Below are positions 35,215 through 44,042 of a stretch of DNA of 54,514 nucleotides, piece after piece (position 1 is the stretch's first letter; the number at the start of each line of letters is the position of its first letter). Source of the DNA: Flavobacteriia bacterium (lineage in GTDB: Bacteria; Bacteroidota; Bacteroidia; Flavobacteriales_D; Crocinitomicaceae); NCBI GenBank assembly GCA_947455515.1, contig CANGOF010000006.1, positions 1-54,514 of the forward strand. Direction: 5' to 3'. The notes beneath the pieces are model-generated. The model saw only the letters and a program-made list of their open reading frames with translations, had not been told where the DNA came from and did no database searches. The translations under genes and the position numbers were made by a program.

Positions 35215-35244
35215 AAACCCAAGATGAAAGTCTTGGGTTTTTTT
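35215..35244 (+). terminator. Rho-independent terminator
   Basis: AAACCCAAGA / TCTTGGGTTT stem with a 6-base loop, then a T-run. It ends the 94-aa membrane protein gene; the next promoter's -33 TTG begins in its tail. Confidence 0.88.
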
Positions 35245-35273
35245 GTGCACTACGCTTTTGTATGTTACCTTTG
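35243..35273 (+). promoter_or_regulatory. Promoter of the lipoprotein gene, leaderless arrangement
   Basis: TTG (35243-35245), 20 bases, then TACCTTTG (35266-35273), four bases, then ATG at 35278. Both boxes and spacing fit the Bacteroidota consensus. The transcript should begin at about the start codon. Confidence 0.65.
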
Positions 35274-35277
35274 AAAG

Positions 35278-35916
35278 ATGAAATTGCTGTTTTTTTTATT
35301 TTTCTTGCTTGGGGTAATAGCCTGTTCTTCGAAAACGGAAAAGGTTGTCACCTTAGATGAGTTAAATGCTCCATCGGAGAAATACCAAGAGAAAGAGAAT
35401 GCGATTACCCAAAAACAAGTCGAAATCTGTGATTACGATTCCTTGTCCTTGTTTTCTAAAAGATTCATAGATACCTTGGATATTCCCAAAAAATCAATTC
35501 GTCGTATTAAAACAGCGTTATTTCCAGATCGTTTTAACCCGATAAAGTCGGAAAAATGGGTTGCGGTCGACAAAAAGGATTCGTTAGTTTATCAGCATTG
35601 GAAATATTCGGATAGCGTTGTTGCTGAAAATACATTTTATAATTACTTAGATAATTTTGGTGCTAAAAAAATAGCTTTGAAGTTTGGAGATAAATACCGT
35701 ATTAGCGTAAATGCTTTCGTACTTTTACTTCAAGATCGAAGTATGGTTACCGTAGAGTCGCGAATTGGTATCGATCTAAAAAAAATGACTGCTATTTTAG
35801 ACACCTTGGGTTTTGGTTCCCAATGGAAATTGGTCCTATTCCAACAAAAAGGAAAAAAGTCGGAATGGTTTGAAAAATTGAACTTAAACAAAAAAAATGA
35901 AAGTAGTAAACCGTAG
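35278..35916 (+). CDS. Lipoprotein of unknown function
   Basis: 212 residues beginning MKLLFFLFFLLGVIACSS, a lipoprotein signal with the lipidated Cys at 16. The mature part is Lys/Ser/Asp-rich, with IDTLDIPKKSIRRIKTALFP, WVAVDKKDSLVYQHWKYSDS and MVTVESRIGIDLKKMTAILD. No family recognised. The 3' end overlaps the next ORF by 20 bp, and recF follows shortly after, so the three may be transcribed together. Confidence 0.75.
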   Translation: MKLLFFLFFLLGVIACSSKTEKVVTLDELNAPSEKYQEKENAITQKQVEICDYDSLSLFSKRFIDTLDIPKKSIRRIKTALFPDRFNPIKSEKWVAVDKKDSLVYQHWKYSDSVVAENTFYNYLDNFGAKKIALKFGDKYRISVNAFVLLLQDRSMVTVESRIGIDLKKMTAILDTLGFGSQWKLVLFQQKGKKSEWFEKLNLNKKNESSKP

Positions 35917-36223
35917 TTACATCACCATTCACCCACGACAAGCGTTTTGGGATTGGGCAAATAAGTATAATACCGAAGTGAAATTTGATGTAGAGGATTC
36001 TACGGAGGGTACGGTTTATTTAGTAGAAGAAGATTTTTTTGATTTTGAACCTGTATTGGAGAAAAATTTCAAAAAGATGTTTAAAAACGAATTGTCCAGT
36101 ATTACGGATGAAGAAGAATATTGGCCAGAAAAATTAACCATCGAGTTGTTTTTAGAATGGTTCGTGATTGATTTTGGATCCATCGTGGTTGATTTAGATA
36201 AATCGGATTTACGAAGCGAGTAA
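35897..36223 (+). CDS. Small acidic cytoplasmic protein, conserved hypothetical
   Basis: 108 residues, strongly acidic (VEDSTEGTVYLVEEDFFDFE, TDEEEYWPEKL), with an aromatic C-terminal part (TIELFLEWFVIDFGSIVVDL). No signal or membrane segment. It begins MKVVNRSYITIHPRQAFWDW, an N-terminus I have seen in conserved hypothetical proteins of Bacteroidota, but no function is known. Starts inside the 3' end of the lipoprotein gene (20-bp overlap, different frame), and recF starts 12 bp after it. Confidence 0.75.
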   Translation: MKVVNRSYITIHPRQAFWDWANKYNTEVKFDVEDSTEGTVYLVEEDFFDFEPVLEKNFKKMFKNELSSITDEEEYWPEKLTIELFLEWFVIDFGSIVVDLDKSDLRSE

Positions 36224-36234
36224 GAAGTGACGGG

Positions 36235-37332
36235 ATGTATTTAAAGCATATTAATTTAATCAATTTCAAAAATTACGATCAGGCGGAATTTTCGCTTGAA
36301 TCAGGAGTAAATTGCTTCGTCGGAAGAAATGGAATTGGGAAAACAAATGTGTTAGATGCAGTACATTACTTAAGTATGTGTAAATCCTATTTGAATCCGA
36401 TCGATAAGCAAAACATACGGTTTGACGAGAAGTTTTTTGTCGTACAAGGTCAGTGGGATGTCGAAGGGGATGAGGTGGAGATTTACTGTGCGGTAAAAGC
36501 TGGAGAGAAGAAAGTCGTAAAACGAAATAAGGTTAATTACGAAAAATTAGGCGATCATATTGGTGAATTTCCATCGGTAATTATTTCTCCGTACGACCGA
36601 GATTTGATTTCAGAAGGAAGTGAATCGCGTCGTCGTTGGGTGGATGGGATTATTTCTCAATTTGACCGAGAATACCTTTATAGTTTAGTGAAGTACAATA
36701 AGGTGTTGGATCAACGAAATATGTTGTTAAAACAGTTTTATGAAAACGGATTTTTTGAAAGAGAAAGCATTGAGGTTTGGGACATGCAGTTGGAATTGAT
36801 AGGGAATGCAATCTATCAAAAACGACTAGCCTTTTTAAAAGAATTTATACCAACCTTTCAATATTACTACGAATTTATAGGTAACGAAACCGAACACGTA
36901 AAGCTGGAATATAAATCCCAATTAAACGATGCTTCTTTTGCAGATTTATTAGTGCAAAATTTGAAAAAAGATTCGTTTTCTGGATATACCAATGCCGGAA
37001 TTCATAAAGATGATTTCGTGTTTTTAATCAATGATCATTTAGTAAAGAAATTTGGGTCGCAAGGACAGCAAAAATCCTTTGTGATTGCATTACGTTTGGC
37101 GCAGTTTGATTGGTTAAAAAAACAATTAAATAAGAAACCGATTTTATTACTCGATGATATTTTTGATAAATTAGATAACCATCGGGTAGAAAAATTAATG
37201 AAATTAGTGTCGGATAATGTCTTTGGACAAGTATTGGTAACCGATACCGACAAAGAAAGAGTTGCAACCATTTTTAATCGCATATCCATGGATTACAAAT
37301 TGTTCGATATGCGTGAAATTTTAGAAGGATAA
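36235..37332 (+). CDS. recF: DNA replication and repair protein RecF
   Basis: SMC/ABC-type ATPase that, with RecO and RecR, loads RecA at single-strand gaps. 365 residues, usual size. LKHINLINFKNYDQAEF at the N-terminus, Walker A GRNGIGKTNVLDAVHYLS (about 30-47), VIISPYDRDLISEGSESRRR, GIHKDDFVF, signature FGSQGQQKSFVIALRLAQ and Walker B PILLLDDIFDKLDNHR. It is not beside dnaA/dnaN/gyrB here, which is normal for Bacteroidota. The DUF721 gene follows after one base. recR lies about 5 kb further on. Confidence 0.96.
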   Translation: MYLKHINLINFKNYDQAEFSLESGVNCFVGRNGIGKTNVLDAVHYLSMCKSYLNPIDKQNIRFDEKFFVVQGQWDVEGDEVEIYCAVKAGEKKVVKRNKVNYEKLGDHIGEFPSVIISPYDRDLISEGSESRRRWVDGIISQFDREYLYSLVKYNKVLDQRNMLLKQFYENGFFERESIEVWDMQLELIGNAIYQKRLAFLKEFIPTFQYYYEFIGNETEHVKLEYKSQLNDASFADLLVQNLKKDSFSGYTNAGIHKDDFVFLINDHLVKKFGSQGQQKSFVIALRLAQFDWLKKQLNKKPILLLDDIFDKLDNHRVEKLMKLVSDNVFGQVLVTDTDKERVATIFNRISMDYKLFDMREILEG

Positions 37333-37333
37333 T

Positions 37334-37636
37334 ATGAACGAAAACAAACGGATTTCCAACCAAAGTACCCTTGGCGATGTCATTGATAAATTGATGAAAG
37401 CGTATGGCTTAGATGGTCGTATGAAAGAAATGGAAGTCATCAATAAATGGGAAGAGATGATGGGGAGAGCAGTTTCTTCGCGTACTAAAAATATCTATAT
37501 CAAAAACCAAGTTCTGCATTTGACCTTGGATTCATCCGTAATGCGAGACGAATTAATGCAAGGCAAATCGATAATTATTCAACGAGTGAATGAAGTCGCT
37601 GGTTGTGCGATGATTCGCGATGTTTGGTTTAGTTAA
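37334..37636 (+). CDS. DUF721 (DciA-like) protein
   Basis: 100 residues of the DUF721 family: STLGDVIDKLMKAYGLDGRM, WEEMMGRAVSSRTKNIYIKN and HLTLDSSVMRDELMQGKSII. DUF721 proteins include DciA, the ancestral loader/operator of the replicative helicase DnaB in bacteria lacking DnaC/DnaI. A DciA role here is inference from family and from the position one base after recF, an arrangement common in Bacteroidota. Cytoplasmic. Confidence 0.9.
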   Translation: MNENKRISNQSTLGDVIDKLMKAYGLDGRMKEMEVINKWEEMMGRAVSSRTKNIYIKNQVLHLTLDSSVMRDELMQGKSIIIQRVNEVAGCAMIRDVWFS

Positions 37637-37712
37637 TTTCCTCCAAAAAACGTTAATTACCCAATTTATTTCTAAAAATTCCGTTACTTTTAAAGTACCT
37701 AAATAAAAATCT

Positions 37713-39305
37713 ATGTTCAAGAATCTATTTTCAGTATTCCTATTATTTGTTTCAATTACTTCTTTTTCACAACAAAACAGCTTGTTGAAAGACGCTAAAA
37801 AAATCGAAGAAATTTACAATTACATCAACTATATGTATGTAGACGATGTAAACTCAAAAGAAGTTACGGAAGCTGCTATTGTTGCTGCGTTAGAAAAATT
37901 GGACCCACACTCTGTGTATATTTCCAAAGAAGATGTGGACGATGCAAACCAGCAAATAAATGGAAATTTTGTAGGGGTAGGTATTCGTTTTCAGTTATTA
38001 AAAGACACACTGATCGTAGTTGCGACGATACCTGGTGGTCCTTCCGAAAAAGTAGGCTTACGTGCAGGAGATAAAATAATCATGGTGGGTGGTGAAAATA
38101 TTGCCAATGTGAAATTGAAGAATTCCCAAGTACGTGAAAAATTAATGGGAGAATTAGGAACGAAAGTGAAAGTGCTTGTTCTTCGTAAAGGGGAACCAAA
38201 TAATTTATCGTTTGAAATTACACGCGACAAAATCCCTGTGTATTCGGTGGATTGTCATTACATGATTACACCAGAAACTGGTTATTTGAAATTGAATAGT
38301 TTTTCCCATACAACAACCGATGAAATCAAAGCAAGTTTGGCAGACCTTAGAAAAAAAGGAATGAAGAATCTAATTTTAGATTTACAAGACAATGGAGGTG
38401 GATTAATGTATGCTGCGAAAACAGTAAGTGACGAGTTTTTGACAAAAGATAAATTGGTAGTTTATTCGCAAGGAAAACACCAACCAAGACAAGACATGAA
38501 CTGTGATTCCAAAGGAGAATTTGAAAAAGGAAAATTGTTGGTACTTGTAAATGAAAATTCCGCATCAGCAAGTGAGATTGTTTCCGGTGCGATTCAAGAT
38601 TGGGATAGAGGCTTGGTAGTAGGACGTAGAACCTATGGTAAAGGCTTAGTACAACGACCAATAGATTTATCCGATGGTTCTCAAATTCGTTTGACCATTG
38701 CACGTTATTACACGCCTTCTGGTCGTAATATCCAAAAGCCATACGAAGGTAATTCGGAGGAATACCATAACGATGTGTTGAAACGTTTGAAACATGGAGA
38801 GTTAATGAACCAAGACAGTATTAAGTTCCCTGATTCCTTGAAATATAAAACCTTAGTGAAACAACGCACCGTATATGGAGGTGGTGGTATTATGCCAGAT
38901 GTATTCGTTCCGTTAGACACAACAGAATTTACTAAATACTTTAGAGCAATCTTAGGTACGGGTGCATTTAACACTTTTTCCTTGACCTATGTAAATAAAA
39001 ACAGAGAAAAATTTAAGACGAATTATCCTACTTTTGAAACGTATGTTGCAAAATTTAATTGCGATCAAGCATTTATGGATGAGTTCTTTCAATATATTGC
39101 GAAAGAACATCCAACGTTGAAATTGGAAGAAAAGGAGTATCCAGAAAGTGAGAAATTGGTTAAGTTATTTTTAAAAGCGATGGTTGCTCAAGATTATTGG
39201 GGAAATACAGAGTTTTATAAAATATACAATGAACGTAATGCTATTTTACAAGCTGCTTTGAAAACGTTGAAAAATGGAAGTTACGAAAAAGCAGGATTAG
39301 AGTAA
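37713..39305 (+). CDS. C-terminal-processing peptidase, S41 family
   Basis: Periplasmic Ser/Lys-dyad protease, 530 residues. Signal MFKNLFSVFLLFVSITSFS before QQN. An N-terminal helical part (YNYINYMYVDDVNSKEVTEA) is followed by a PDZ domain (about 90-165, FVGVGIRFQLLKDTLIVVA and GLRAGDKIIMVGG) and the S41 core: LILDLQDNGGGLMYAAKTV, NENSASASEIVSGAIQDWDR with the nucleophile Ser, and GRRTYGKGLVQ with the general-base Lys. A helical tail of about 130 residues follows. It trims C-terminal peptides of secreted proteins and resembles CtpA rather than tail-specific Prc. Substrates unknown. Confidence 0.93.
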   Translation: MFKNLFSVFLLFVSITSFSQQNSLLKDAKKIEEIYNYINYMYVDDVNSKEVTEAAIVAALEKLDPHSVYISKEDVDDANQQINGNFVGVGIRFQLLKDTLIVVATIPGGPSEKVGLRAGDKIIMVGGENIANVKLKNSQVREKLMGELGTKVKVLVLRKGEPNNLSFEITRDKIPVYSVDCHYMITPETGYLKLNSFSHTTTDEIKASLADLRKKGMKNLILDLQDNGGGLMYAAKTVSDEFLTKDKLVVYSQGKHQPRQDMNCDSKGEFEKGKLLVLVNENSASASEIVSGAIQDWDRGLVVGRRTYGKGLVQRPIDLSDGSQIRLTIARYYTPSGRNIQKPYEGNSEEYHNDVLKRLKHGELMNQDSIKFPDSLKYKTLVKQRTVYGGGGIMPDVFVPLDTTEFTKYFRAILGTGAFNTFSLTYVNKNREKFKTNYPTFETYVAKFNCDQAFMDEFFQYIAKEHPTLKLEEKEYPESEKLVKLFLKAMVAQDYWGNTEFYKIYNERNAILQAALKTLKNGSYEKAGLE

Positions 39306-39381
39306 AGAGAGACGAAGTGAAGAGTTACGAATGAAGTTTAAAAGCAGAATAGATAATTATTAATTTATTGATTTGTTTACT

Positions 39382-39873
39382 ATGAAACGAGTTTTTTTGA
39401 TTGTTGGAATTGTGAGCGGAATGTTTTCTTGTACCACTACGACCACTGATAATAAAGCACAAGAAGGAAGTGTTTCTGTCCTTTCCGAAGGAGAATCGGA
39501 TGCGGAATTAGCTGCGAAAGTCAAAGCTTTTGAAGCGGAAGAAAAAGCTAAAAAAGAGGCGGTGACTTCGATGTCGTTCGATAAAATGCTACATGATTTT
39601 GGAAATGTAAAACCAGAATCGGATAATACATGCAAATTTAAAGTGACGAATACTGGAAAAAAACCATTGATAATAGAAAAGGTTTCTGCAAGTTGTGGTT
39701 GTACGACTCCTCACAAACCAGAAGGACCAATTTTACCTGGTCAGTCTGATTATATAGAAGTAGGTTTTCATCCTAAACCAGGACAAGTAGGTGAGATTTC
39801 TAAAACGGTTACGATCGAAGCAAATACAGACCCTATTTTAACAGATGTTCAGATTAAAGCTTTTGTTAAATAG
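39382..39873 (+). CDS. DUF1573 lipoprotein
   Basis: 163 residues from the ATG at 39382 (MKRVFLIVGIVSGMFSCTTT). The track's TTG at 39373 adds three residues, and the lipoprotein signal fits the ATG. The lipidated Cys is at 17, followed by a Glu/Ala/Lys-rich linker (about 30-60). Then comes a DUF1573 domain: MLHDFGNVKPESDNTCKFKV, TGKKPLIIEKVSASCGCTTP and GQVGEISKTVTIEANTDP. DUF1573 is an Ig-like beta-sandwich common in Bacteroidota surface lipoproteins, of unknown role. Its stop codon abuts the stop of the convergent cold-shock gene. Confidence 0.88.
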   Translation: MKRVFLIVGIVSGMFSCTTTTTDNKAQEGSVSVLSEGESDAELAAKVKAFEAEEKAKKEAVTSMSFDKMLHDFGNVKPESDNTCKFKVTNTGKKPLIIEKVSASCGCTTPHKPEGPILPGQSDYIEVGFHPKPGQVGEISKTVTIEANTDPILTDVQIKAFVK

Positions 39874-40320
39874 TTAGATTTTCTTAACGCGAACTGCATT
39901 CATTCCTTTCATTCCTCTTTCCAATTCGAAAGAAACGGCATTTCCTTCTTCTACTTCTTGAAGTAAGCCATGTACGTGAACGAAATATTTCTCTTGCGTT
40001 TCATTTTCTTTGATGAAACCAAATCCTTTTTGGTGGTTGAAGAAATCAATACGACCAACTCTTACCGCTGGCATTTCTTCTTCTACACGCTTAGGTACAG
40101 AGATTTCAATACTTGAAAGTGCTATTTTTTTCTTTGTTGCTGGATCTGGCGGAGTATCGGAGATGTGTCCATTTTCATCTACATATGCCATCATCGCATC
40201 TAATCCACTTGCTGTAGGATTCGATTTACGCTCCTCCATTTTAAGGTTTTTGTCTTGACGTTTTTTTAAACGTTTCTTTTCTTTTTCTTTTTTGTTGTAG
40301 GTTTCTTGCGACTTAGCCAT
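39874..40320 (-). CDS. Cold-shock-domain protein with basic N-terminal extension
   Basis: 148 residues. The N-terminal 85 are charged and mostly disordered (KEKEKKRLKKRQDKNLKMEE, then AYVDENGHISDTPPDPATKK). The C-terminal 63 form a cold-shock (OB-fold) domain with GRIDFFNHQKGFGFI (RNP1) and EKYFVHVHGL (RNP2), binding single-stranded RNA or DNA. This two-part form is the common longer type in Bacteroidota, unlike the 70-residue CspA. It probably acts as an RNA chaperone. Monocistronic, with back-to-back stops with the DUF1573 gene. Confidence 0.9.
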   Translation of the reverse strand: MAKSQETYNKKEKEKKRLKKRQDKNLKMEERKSNPTASGLDAMMAYVDENGHISDTPPDPATKKKIALSSIEISVPKRVEEEMPAVRVGRIDFFNHQKGFGFIKENETQEKYFVHVHGLLQEVEEGNAVSFELERGMKGMNAVRVKKI

Positions 40321-40454
40321 TCAATAGTATATAGTATTAGACAATAAATACCATCGAAGTAAGAAGCTTATATCAAACGAAATAACGAAGTTATCGGTGA
40401 GATTAGAAATTATTTGTAGGTATTATCCGTAGTAGGATGGTCAAAGGTACAACA

Positions 40455-40482
40455 AAAAAGGGATGCAATTACGCATCCCTCT
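40455..40482 (-). terminator. Rho-independent terminator of lhgO
   Basis: Minus-strand GGGATGC / GCATCCC hairpin with a 6-base loop followed by TTTTTTG, 22 bases past the lhgO stop. Confidence 0.85.
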
Positions 40483-40503
40483 ATATTTAAGTCGCTTAAT
40501 TTA

Positions 40504-41715
40504 TTACTTTAAAGCAAAATGTTTTTCAGCTTCATCTGCAATATAACCTCCAATTGCCAACGATGCCGTTGCTGCAGGGGATGGTGCATTCAATACATGG
40601 ATGGAATTACCATGGTATTCTATTCTAAAGTCATCACGTGTATCCCCATCCTCGCCAAGAAGAAGGGCACGTACTCCAGCACGACCAGGAACAATATCCT
40701 CCATCGTTAAACTTGGAATCATTACTTGCAATGTTTTTAAGAATAATTTTTTGGAAAATGCACGACGGTATTCATTGATACCATAACTCATATTTTGGAA
40801 AAATAATTTCCAAGTTCCTTTATAGGTTAATGCGTCCCATGAATCTTTTAAAGAGAAATCTGTTTTTCCATATCCTTCACGTTTAAACGTAAATACTGCG
40901 TTTGGACCACATTCAACATCTCCGTTTGTCATTCGAGTGAAGTGTACACCTAAGAATGGAAATGCTGGATCTGGAACTGGGTATACTAAATTTTTAACTT
41001 TCTTCTTTGCTTCTTCGGTTAATTCGTAATAATCTCCACGGAAACCTACCACTTGCTCTTTTAAATTAACACCATCTTTACGTGCCAAACGATCCGCTTG
41101 TAAACCCGCGCAGAAAACCAAATGTTTCGCTTCGAAATTTCCTTTGTTTGTGATAATTGTGGAAGTAGAAGATCCTTTTTTCACATCGATTACCTCGTGC
41201 TCTAACAATAATTTACTTTCTGGTTGAATCGCTACAGAAAGCTCTACCATTTTTGCTGTAGCTCCTCGGAAATCAATAATTCCTGTACAAGCGACAAATA
41301 AACCTGCGATTCCTTCTACAAAAGGTTCGTATTGTTTGATTTCTTCTCCTGTAATTTTCTTTAAGCCTTCAATTTGATTAGCAACACCATTTTGATAAAT
41401 TTTCTCAAGGTATTCCAATTCACTTTCTTTGGTTGCAACCACCACTTTTCCACAAATGTCATGCGCAATATTGTGTTCTTTAGCAAAGGCTACTAATTCA
41501 TGTCTTCCATCGACACAATTTTTTGCTTTTAAGGAACCCGGTTTGTAATATAAACCAGAGTGAATTACACCAGAATTATGTCCTGTTTGATGATCTGCTA
41601 AACATTTTTCCTTTTCCAGTAAAACAATTTTTAGATTTGGAAATCGTGTTTGTAATTTGTAAAGCGTTGCTGCTCCAACAATTCCTCCTCCAACAATGGC
41701 AATATCATACGTCAT
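40504..41715 (-). CDS. lhgO: L-2-hydroxyglutarate oxidase
   Basis: FAD-dependent enzyme of the DAO superfamily oxidising L-2-hydroxyglutarate to 2-oxoglutarate, a metabolite-repair reaction linked to lysine catabolism and electron transport. 403 residues, typical. FAD motif DIAIVGGGIVGAATLYKLQ (about 4-22), HQTGHNSGVIHSGLYYKPGS and KNCVDGRHELVAFAKEHNI just after it, VVGFRGDYYEL in the middle and PAFPFLGVHFTRM. The C-terminus IVPGRAGVRALLLGEDGD and NAPSPAATASLAIGGYIADE completes the fold. The start overlaps the 3' end of the upstream membrane protein gene by 11 bp, so the two are co-transcribed. Confidence 0.94.
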   Translation of the reverse strand: MTYDIAIVGGGIVGAATLYKLQTRFPNLKIVLLEKEKCLADHQTGHNSGVIHSGLYYKPGSLKAKNCVDGRHELVAFAKEHNIAHDICGKVVVATKESELEYLEKIYQNGVANQIEGLKKITGEEIKQYEPFVEGIAGLFVACTGIIDFRGATAKMVELSVAIQPESKLLLEHEVIDVKKGSSTSTIITNKGNFEAKHLVFCAGLQADRLARKDGVNLKEQVVGFRGDYYELTEEAKKKVKNLVYPVPDPAFPFLGVHFTRMTNGDVECGPNAVFTFKREGYGKTDFSLKDSWDALTYKGTWKLFFQNMSYGINEYRRAFSKKLFLKTLQVMIPSLTMEDIVPGRAGVRALLLGEDGDTRDDFRIEYHGNSIHVLNAPSPAATASLAIGGYIADEAEKHFALK

Positions 41716-42349
41716 AATCCTTGATTTTAGTCGTGCAAAAATAGTAAAAAAACAAACTGATTAAGATGAATAAATGACTGAAGTCATCTTTATTAAATAA
41801 TGGGTGAATTGTTAATTTTAAACCAAAAATGAAGATGGTTGGATATATTAACATAGAACCAACTAATAAATAGTAGTTGTTAGTCTTTTTCTTAAATTTT
41901 AATCCGAAATACGTTCCTATTAAAACAAATGAAAATACAGAGTCGATTGCTATGTAGGTAAAGGATTTTATATAATACGATAAGCATAATAAAACCATAC
42001 CCTTGATTAGTAAACCTTTTTTCCAATTGGATAAATATGCATTCTTTGTAACTTCTAAAACGGAAATACAGAAATAATAAGCGGTAATAATGGTGCTAAG
42101 CCAAGATGGATATTTACCAAACACACCAAGGTAATAGAAAAATACGTGTCCAATCACTCCAAAAAAAGTAGCGCTTCCCATCCAAAAAAAGAATGTTTGA
42201 AAACTTCGAGAAGCATGGAATTGTCTTTTTTTTAGTAGAAAATAAAAATAAAATGAAATGATAGAGATTAATCCGTCCCAAAATATTGACATAGGTTCCT
42301 GTAGGTGTAGACCTAAGAAGTTGAAAGTAACGAGTTCGGTTGGATTCAC
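41705..42349 (-). CDS. Seven-helix membrane protein of unknown function, GTG start
   Basis: 214 residues with six or seven hydrophobic segments, e.g. LISIISFYFYFLL, FFFWMGSATFFGVIGHVFFY, IITAYYFCISVLEVTK, GMVLLCLSYYIKSFTYIAID, VFSFVLIGTYFGLKF, LVGSMLIYPTIFIFGLKL and LFILISLFFYYF. It may belong to the DUF6962-like Bacteroidota membrane family, but I am not sure. The start codon is GTG at 42349, supported by TACCTTTG exactly four bases before it. The gene overlaps lhgO by 11 bp. Function unknown. Confidence 0.72.
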   Translation of the reverse strand: MNPTELVTFNFLGLHLQEPMSIFWDGLISIISFYFYFLLKKRQFHASRSFQTFFFWMGSATFFGVIGHVFFYYLGVFGKYPSWLSTIITAYYFCISVLEVTKNAYLSNWKKGLLIKGMVLLCLSYYIKSFTYIAIDSVFSFVLIGTYFGLKFKKKTNNYYLLVGSMLIYPTIFIFGLKLTIHPLFNKDDFSHLFILISLFFYYFCTTKIKDYDV

Positions 42350-42353
42350 ACAG

Positions 42354-42361
42354 CAAAGGTA
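42354..42361 (-). promoter_or_regulatory. -7 box (TACCTTTG) four bases before a GTG start
   Basis: On the minus strand TACCTTTG, CTGT, then GTG. Same TAnnTTTG-N4-start layout as holA, the 35278 lipoprotein and the 49598 flavoprotein. No good -33 TTG. Confidence 0.5.
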
Positions 42362-42430
42362 TAAATATAATTTATTGTTTTTTTCTTGGTATGCTTTTTT
42401 GAATGTAACTTTACGTCTACATTTTCACTT

Positions 42431-43036
42431 ATGAAATTACCTTCAAAATACATGGAAGATGCTGTTGAGCAGTTAGCTACTTTACCAAGTATTGGTAAAC
42501 GAACAGCGCTACGACTTGTTTTACAGTTATTGAATAGAAAGCCAGAAGAAATAGAACGTTTTGCTCAGTCTTTTATCACCATGAAGGAAAAAGTGAAACA
42601 CTGTACTTCTTGTGGAAATATTTCGGACGAAACAATGTGTTTTATCTGCGTAAATCCACAACGAACTCGCTCGATAGTGTGTGTGGTTGAAGATGTGCGA
42701 GATGTGATGGCAATAGAGGAAACATCTTCCTATAAAGGAATCTACCATGTGTTAGGTGGCATAATCTCACCAATGGATGGGGTAGGTCCTTCCGACTTAA
42801 ACATTCCTTCTTTGGTTGAAAAAGCCGCATGTGGGGAGGTAGAAGAAATTATTTTCGCATTGAGTCCAACCATGGAAGGAGATACAACAAATTTTTATTT
42901 GTATAAGAAACTGAAAGAATTTGATCTTCGAATTACTACGCTATCTCGTGGCGTAACTGTAGGTAGTGAACTACACTATGCAGACGGTTTGACATTAGGT
43001 AGATCTATTGTCAATCGTACAGAGTTTAAGGTGTGA
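42431..43036 (+). CDS. recR: Recombination mediator RecR
   Basis: Ring-forming DNA-binding protein that helps RecF/RecO load RecA. 201 residues from the ATG at 42431 (MKLPSKYMEDAVEQLATLPS); the upstream ATG at 42386 adds 15 unlikely residues. A helix-hairpin-helix (LPSIGKRTALRLVLQLL) is followed by a Cys4 zinc finger (CTSCGNISDETMCFIC) and a Toprim domain (VCVVEDVRDVMAIEETSSYK, YHVLGGIISPMDGVGPSDLN, EIIFALSPTMEGDTTNFYLY). The C-terminus ITTLSRGVTVGSELHYADGL is standard. The stop abuts the corA stop. Confidence 0.95.
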   Translation: MKLPSKYMEDAVEQLATLPSIGKRTALRLVLQLLNRKPEEIERFAQSFITMKEKVKHCTSCGNISDETMCFICVNPQRTRSIVCVVEDVRDVMAIEETSSYKGIYHVLGGIISPMDGVGPSDLNIPSLVEKAACGEVEEIIFALSPTMEGDTTNFYLYKKLKEFDLRITTLSRGVTVGSELHYADGLTLGRSIVNRTEFKV

Positions 43037-44041
43037 TCACTTAAACCATCCTCTTTTATAAAAAGCAAATAGTAAAATACCAGTTATTAGTATCATTATA
43101 CCCCAACAGATATAGTAACCATATTTTAGACTTAACTCAGGAATATCTCTAAAATTCATACCATAAATTCCTGCTATAAAAGTTAAAGGGATGAATATGG
43201 AACTTACAACAGTGAGTAATTTCATTACTTGATTCATTCGTTGGCCTTGAACTGCAAAATATAGGTTTGAAAATCCGTCTAAAATTTGTTTATTGTCATC
43301 GATTTCCTCTAAAACAGTTAAACAATTATCTTTTATTTCAGAAAAATAATAATGATTGGATTTATCAATTAAGGGAGTAATTACTCTTTCTAAGTGGGAA
43401 GCAATTTCTTTTATTGGAAAAACAATTTTACGAAGTTCAATTAGTTTTCGTTTTTGAACCTCAATTTCTTTAAGTATGGAATTGTCAGGAGTATTTATAA
43501 GATTATGCTCAATTTTTTCAATGGATTTCACAATGTCATCTAATACTTCAAAATAATTGTCGGTTATGCTTTCAAGCATTCTGAATAGAAGAAAATCGGG
43601 ACCTTTACTACGAATTTTCCCACGTTTCTTTTCAATTCTATCACGAACATCTTCAAAATGCTCTGATTTTTTGGACTGAAAGGAAATAAGAAAATTTTTA
43701 CCTAAAATAAACGAAATTTGGTCTTTATTCAAAAAGAAAGAATTCAATCCTTTAGATAAAGCTGAACGAACGGTGAAATATAAATAATCAGGATACTCTT
43801 CAATCTTTGGTCTTTTCTCCGTTTTGTAAATACTCTCTATTGTTAGTTTGTCAATAGAAAGCGAATTAAATAAAGTCTCTAAAGAGTCTTTACACGAAAT
43901 GGAGTGAAAATTCAACCAATATGTATCCTTAGGATTTTTATCTAAAATGTTTTTGAAATGTTCGGAGAAAAACTTGGCTGAATTTGAATCTATCGTAAAT
44001 TCATCACTATTGTATTGGTATAGTTGACTAACAGCTTCCAT
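43037..44041 (-). CDS. corA: Magnesium/cobalt transporter CorA
   Basis: Pentameric Mg2+ channel in the inner membrane. 334 residues: a large cytoplasmic N-terminal alpha/beta funnel (about 1-260) with a long stalk helix (IVKSIEKIEHNLINTPDN), then two C-terminal membrane helices (LLTVVSSIFIPLTFIAGIYG and YGYYICWGIMILITGILLFA). The essential YGMN motif between them (IYGMNFRDIPEL) forms the selectivity filter. A basic tail FYKRGWFK ends the protein. It starts one base after the patatin gene stop and is the last gene of that operon. Confidence 0.93.
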   Translation of the reverse strand: MEAVSQLYQYNSDEFTIDSNSAKFFSEHFKNILDKNPKDTYWLNFHSISCKDSLETLFNSLSIDKLTIESIYKTEKRPKIEEYPDYLYFTVRSALSKGLNSFFLNKDQISFILGKNFLISFQSKKSEHFEDVRDRIEKKRGKIRSKGPDFLLFRMLESITDNYFEVLDDIVKSIEKIEHNLINTPDNSILKEIEVQKRKLIELRKIVFPIKEIASHLERVITPLIDKSNHYYFSEIKDNCLTVLEEIDDNKQILDGFSNLYFAVQGQRMNQVMKLLTVVSSIFIPLTFIAGIYGMNFRDIPELSLKYGYYICWGIMILITGILLFAFYKRGWFK

Positions 44042-44042
44042 A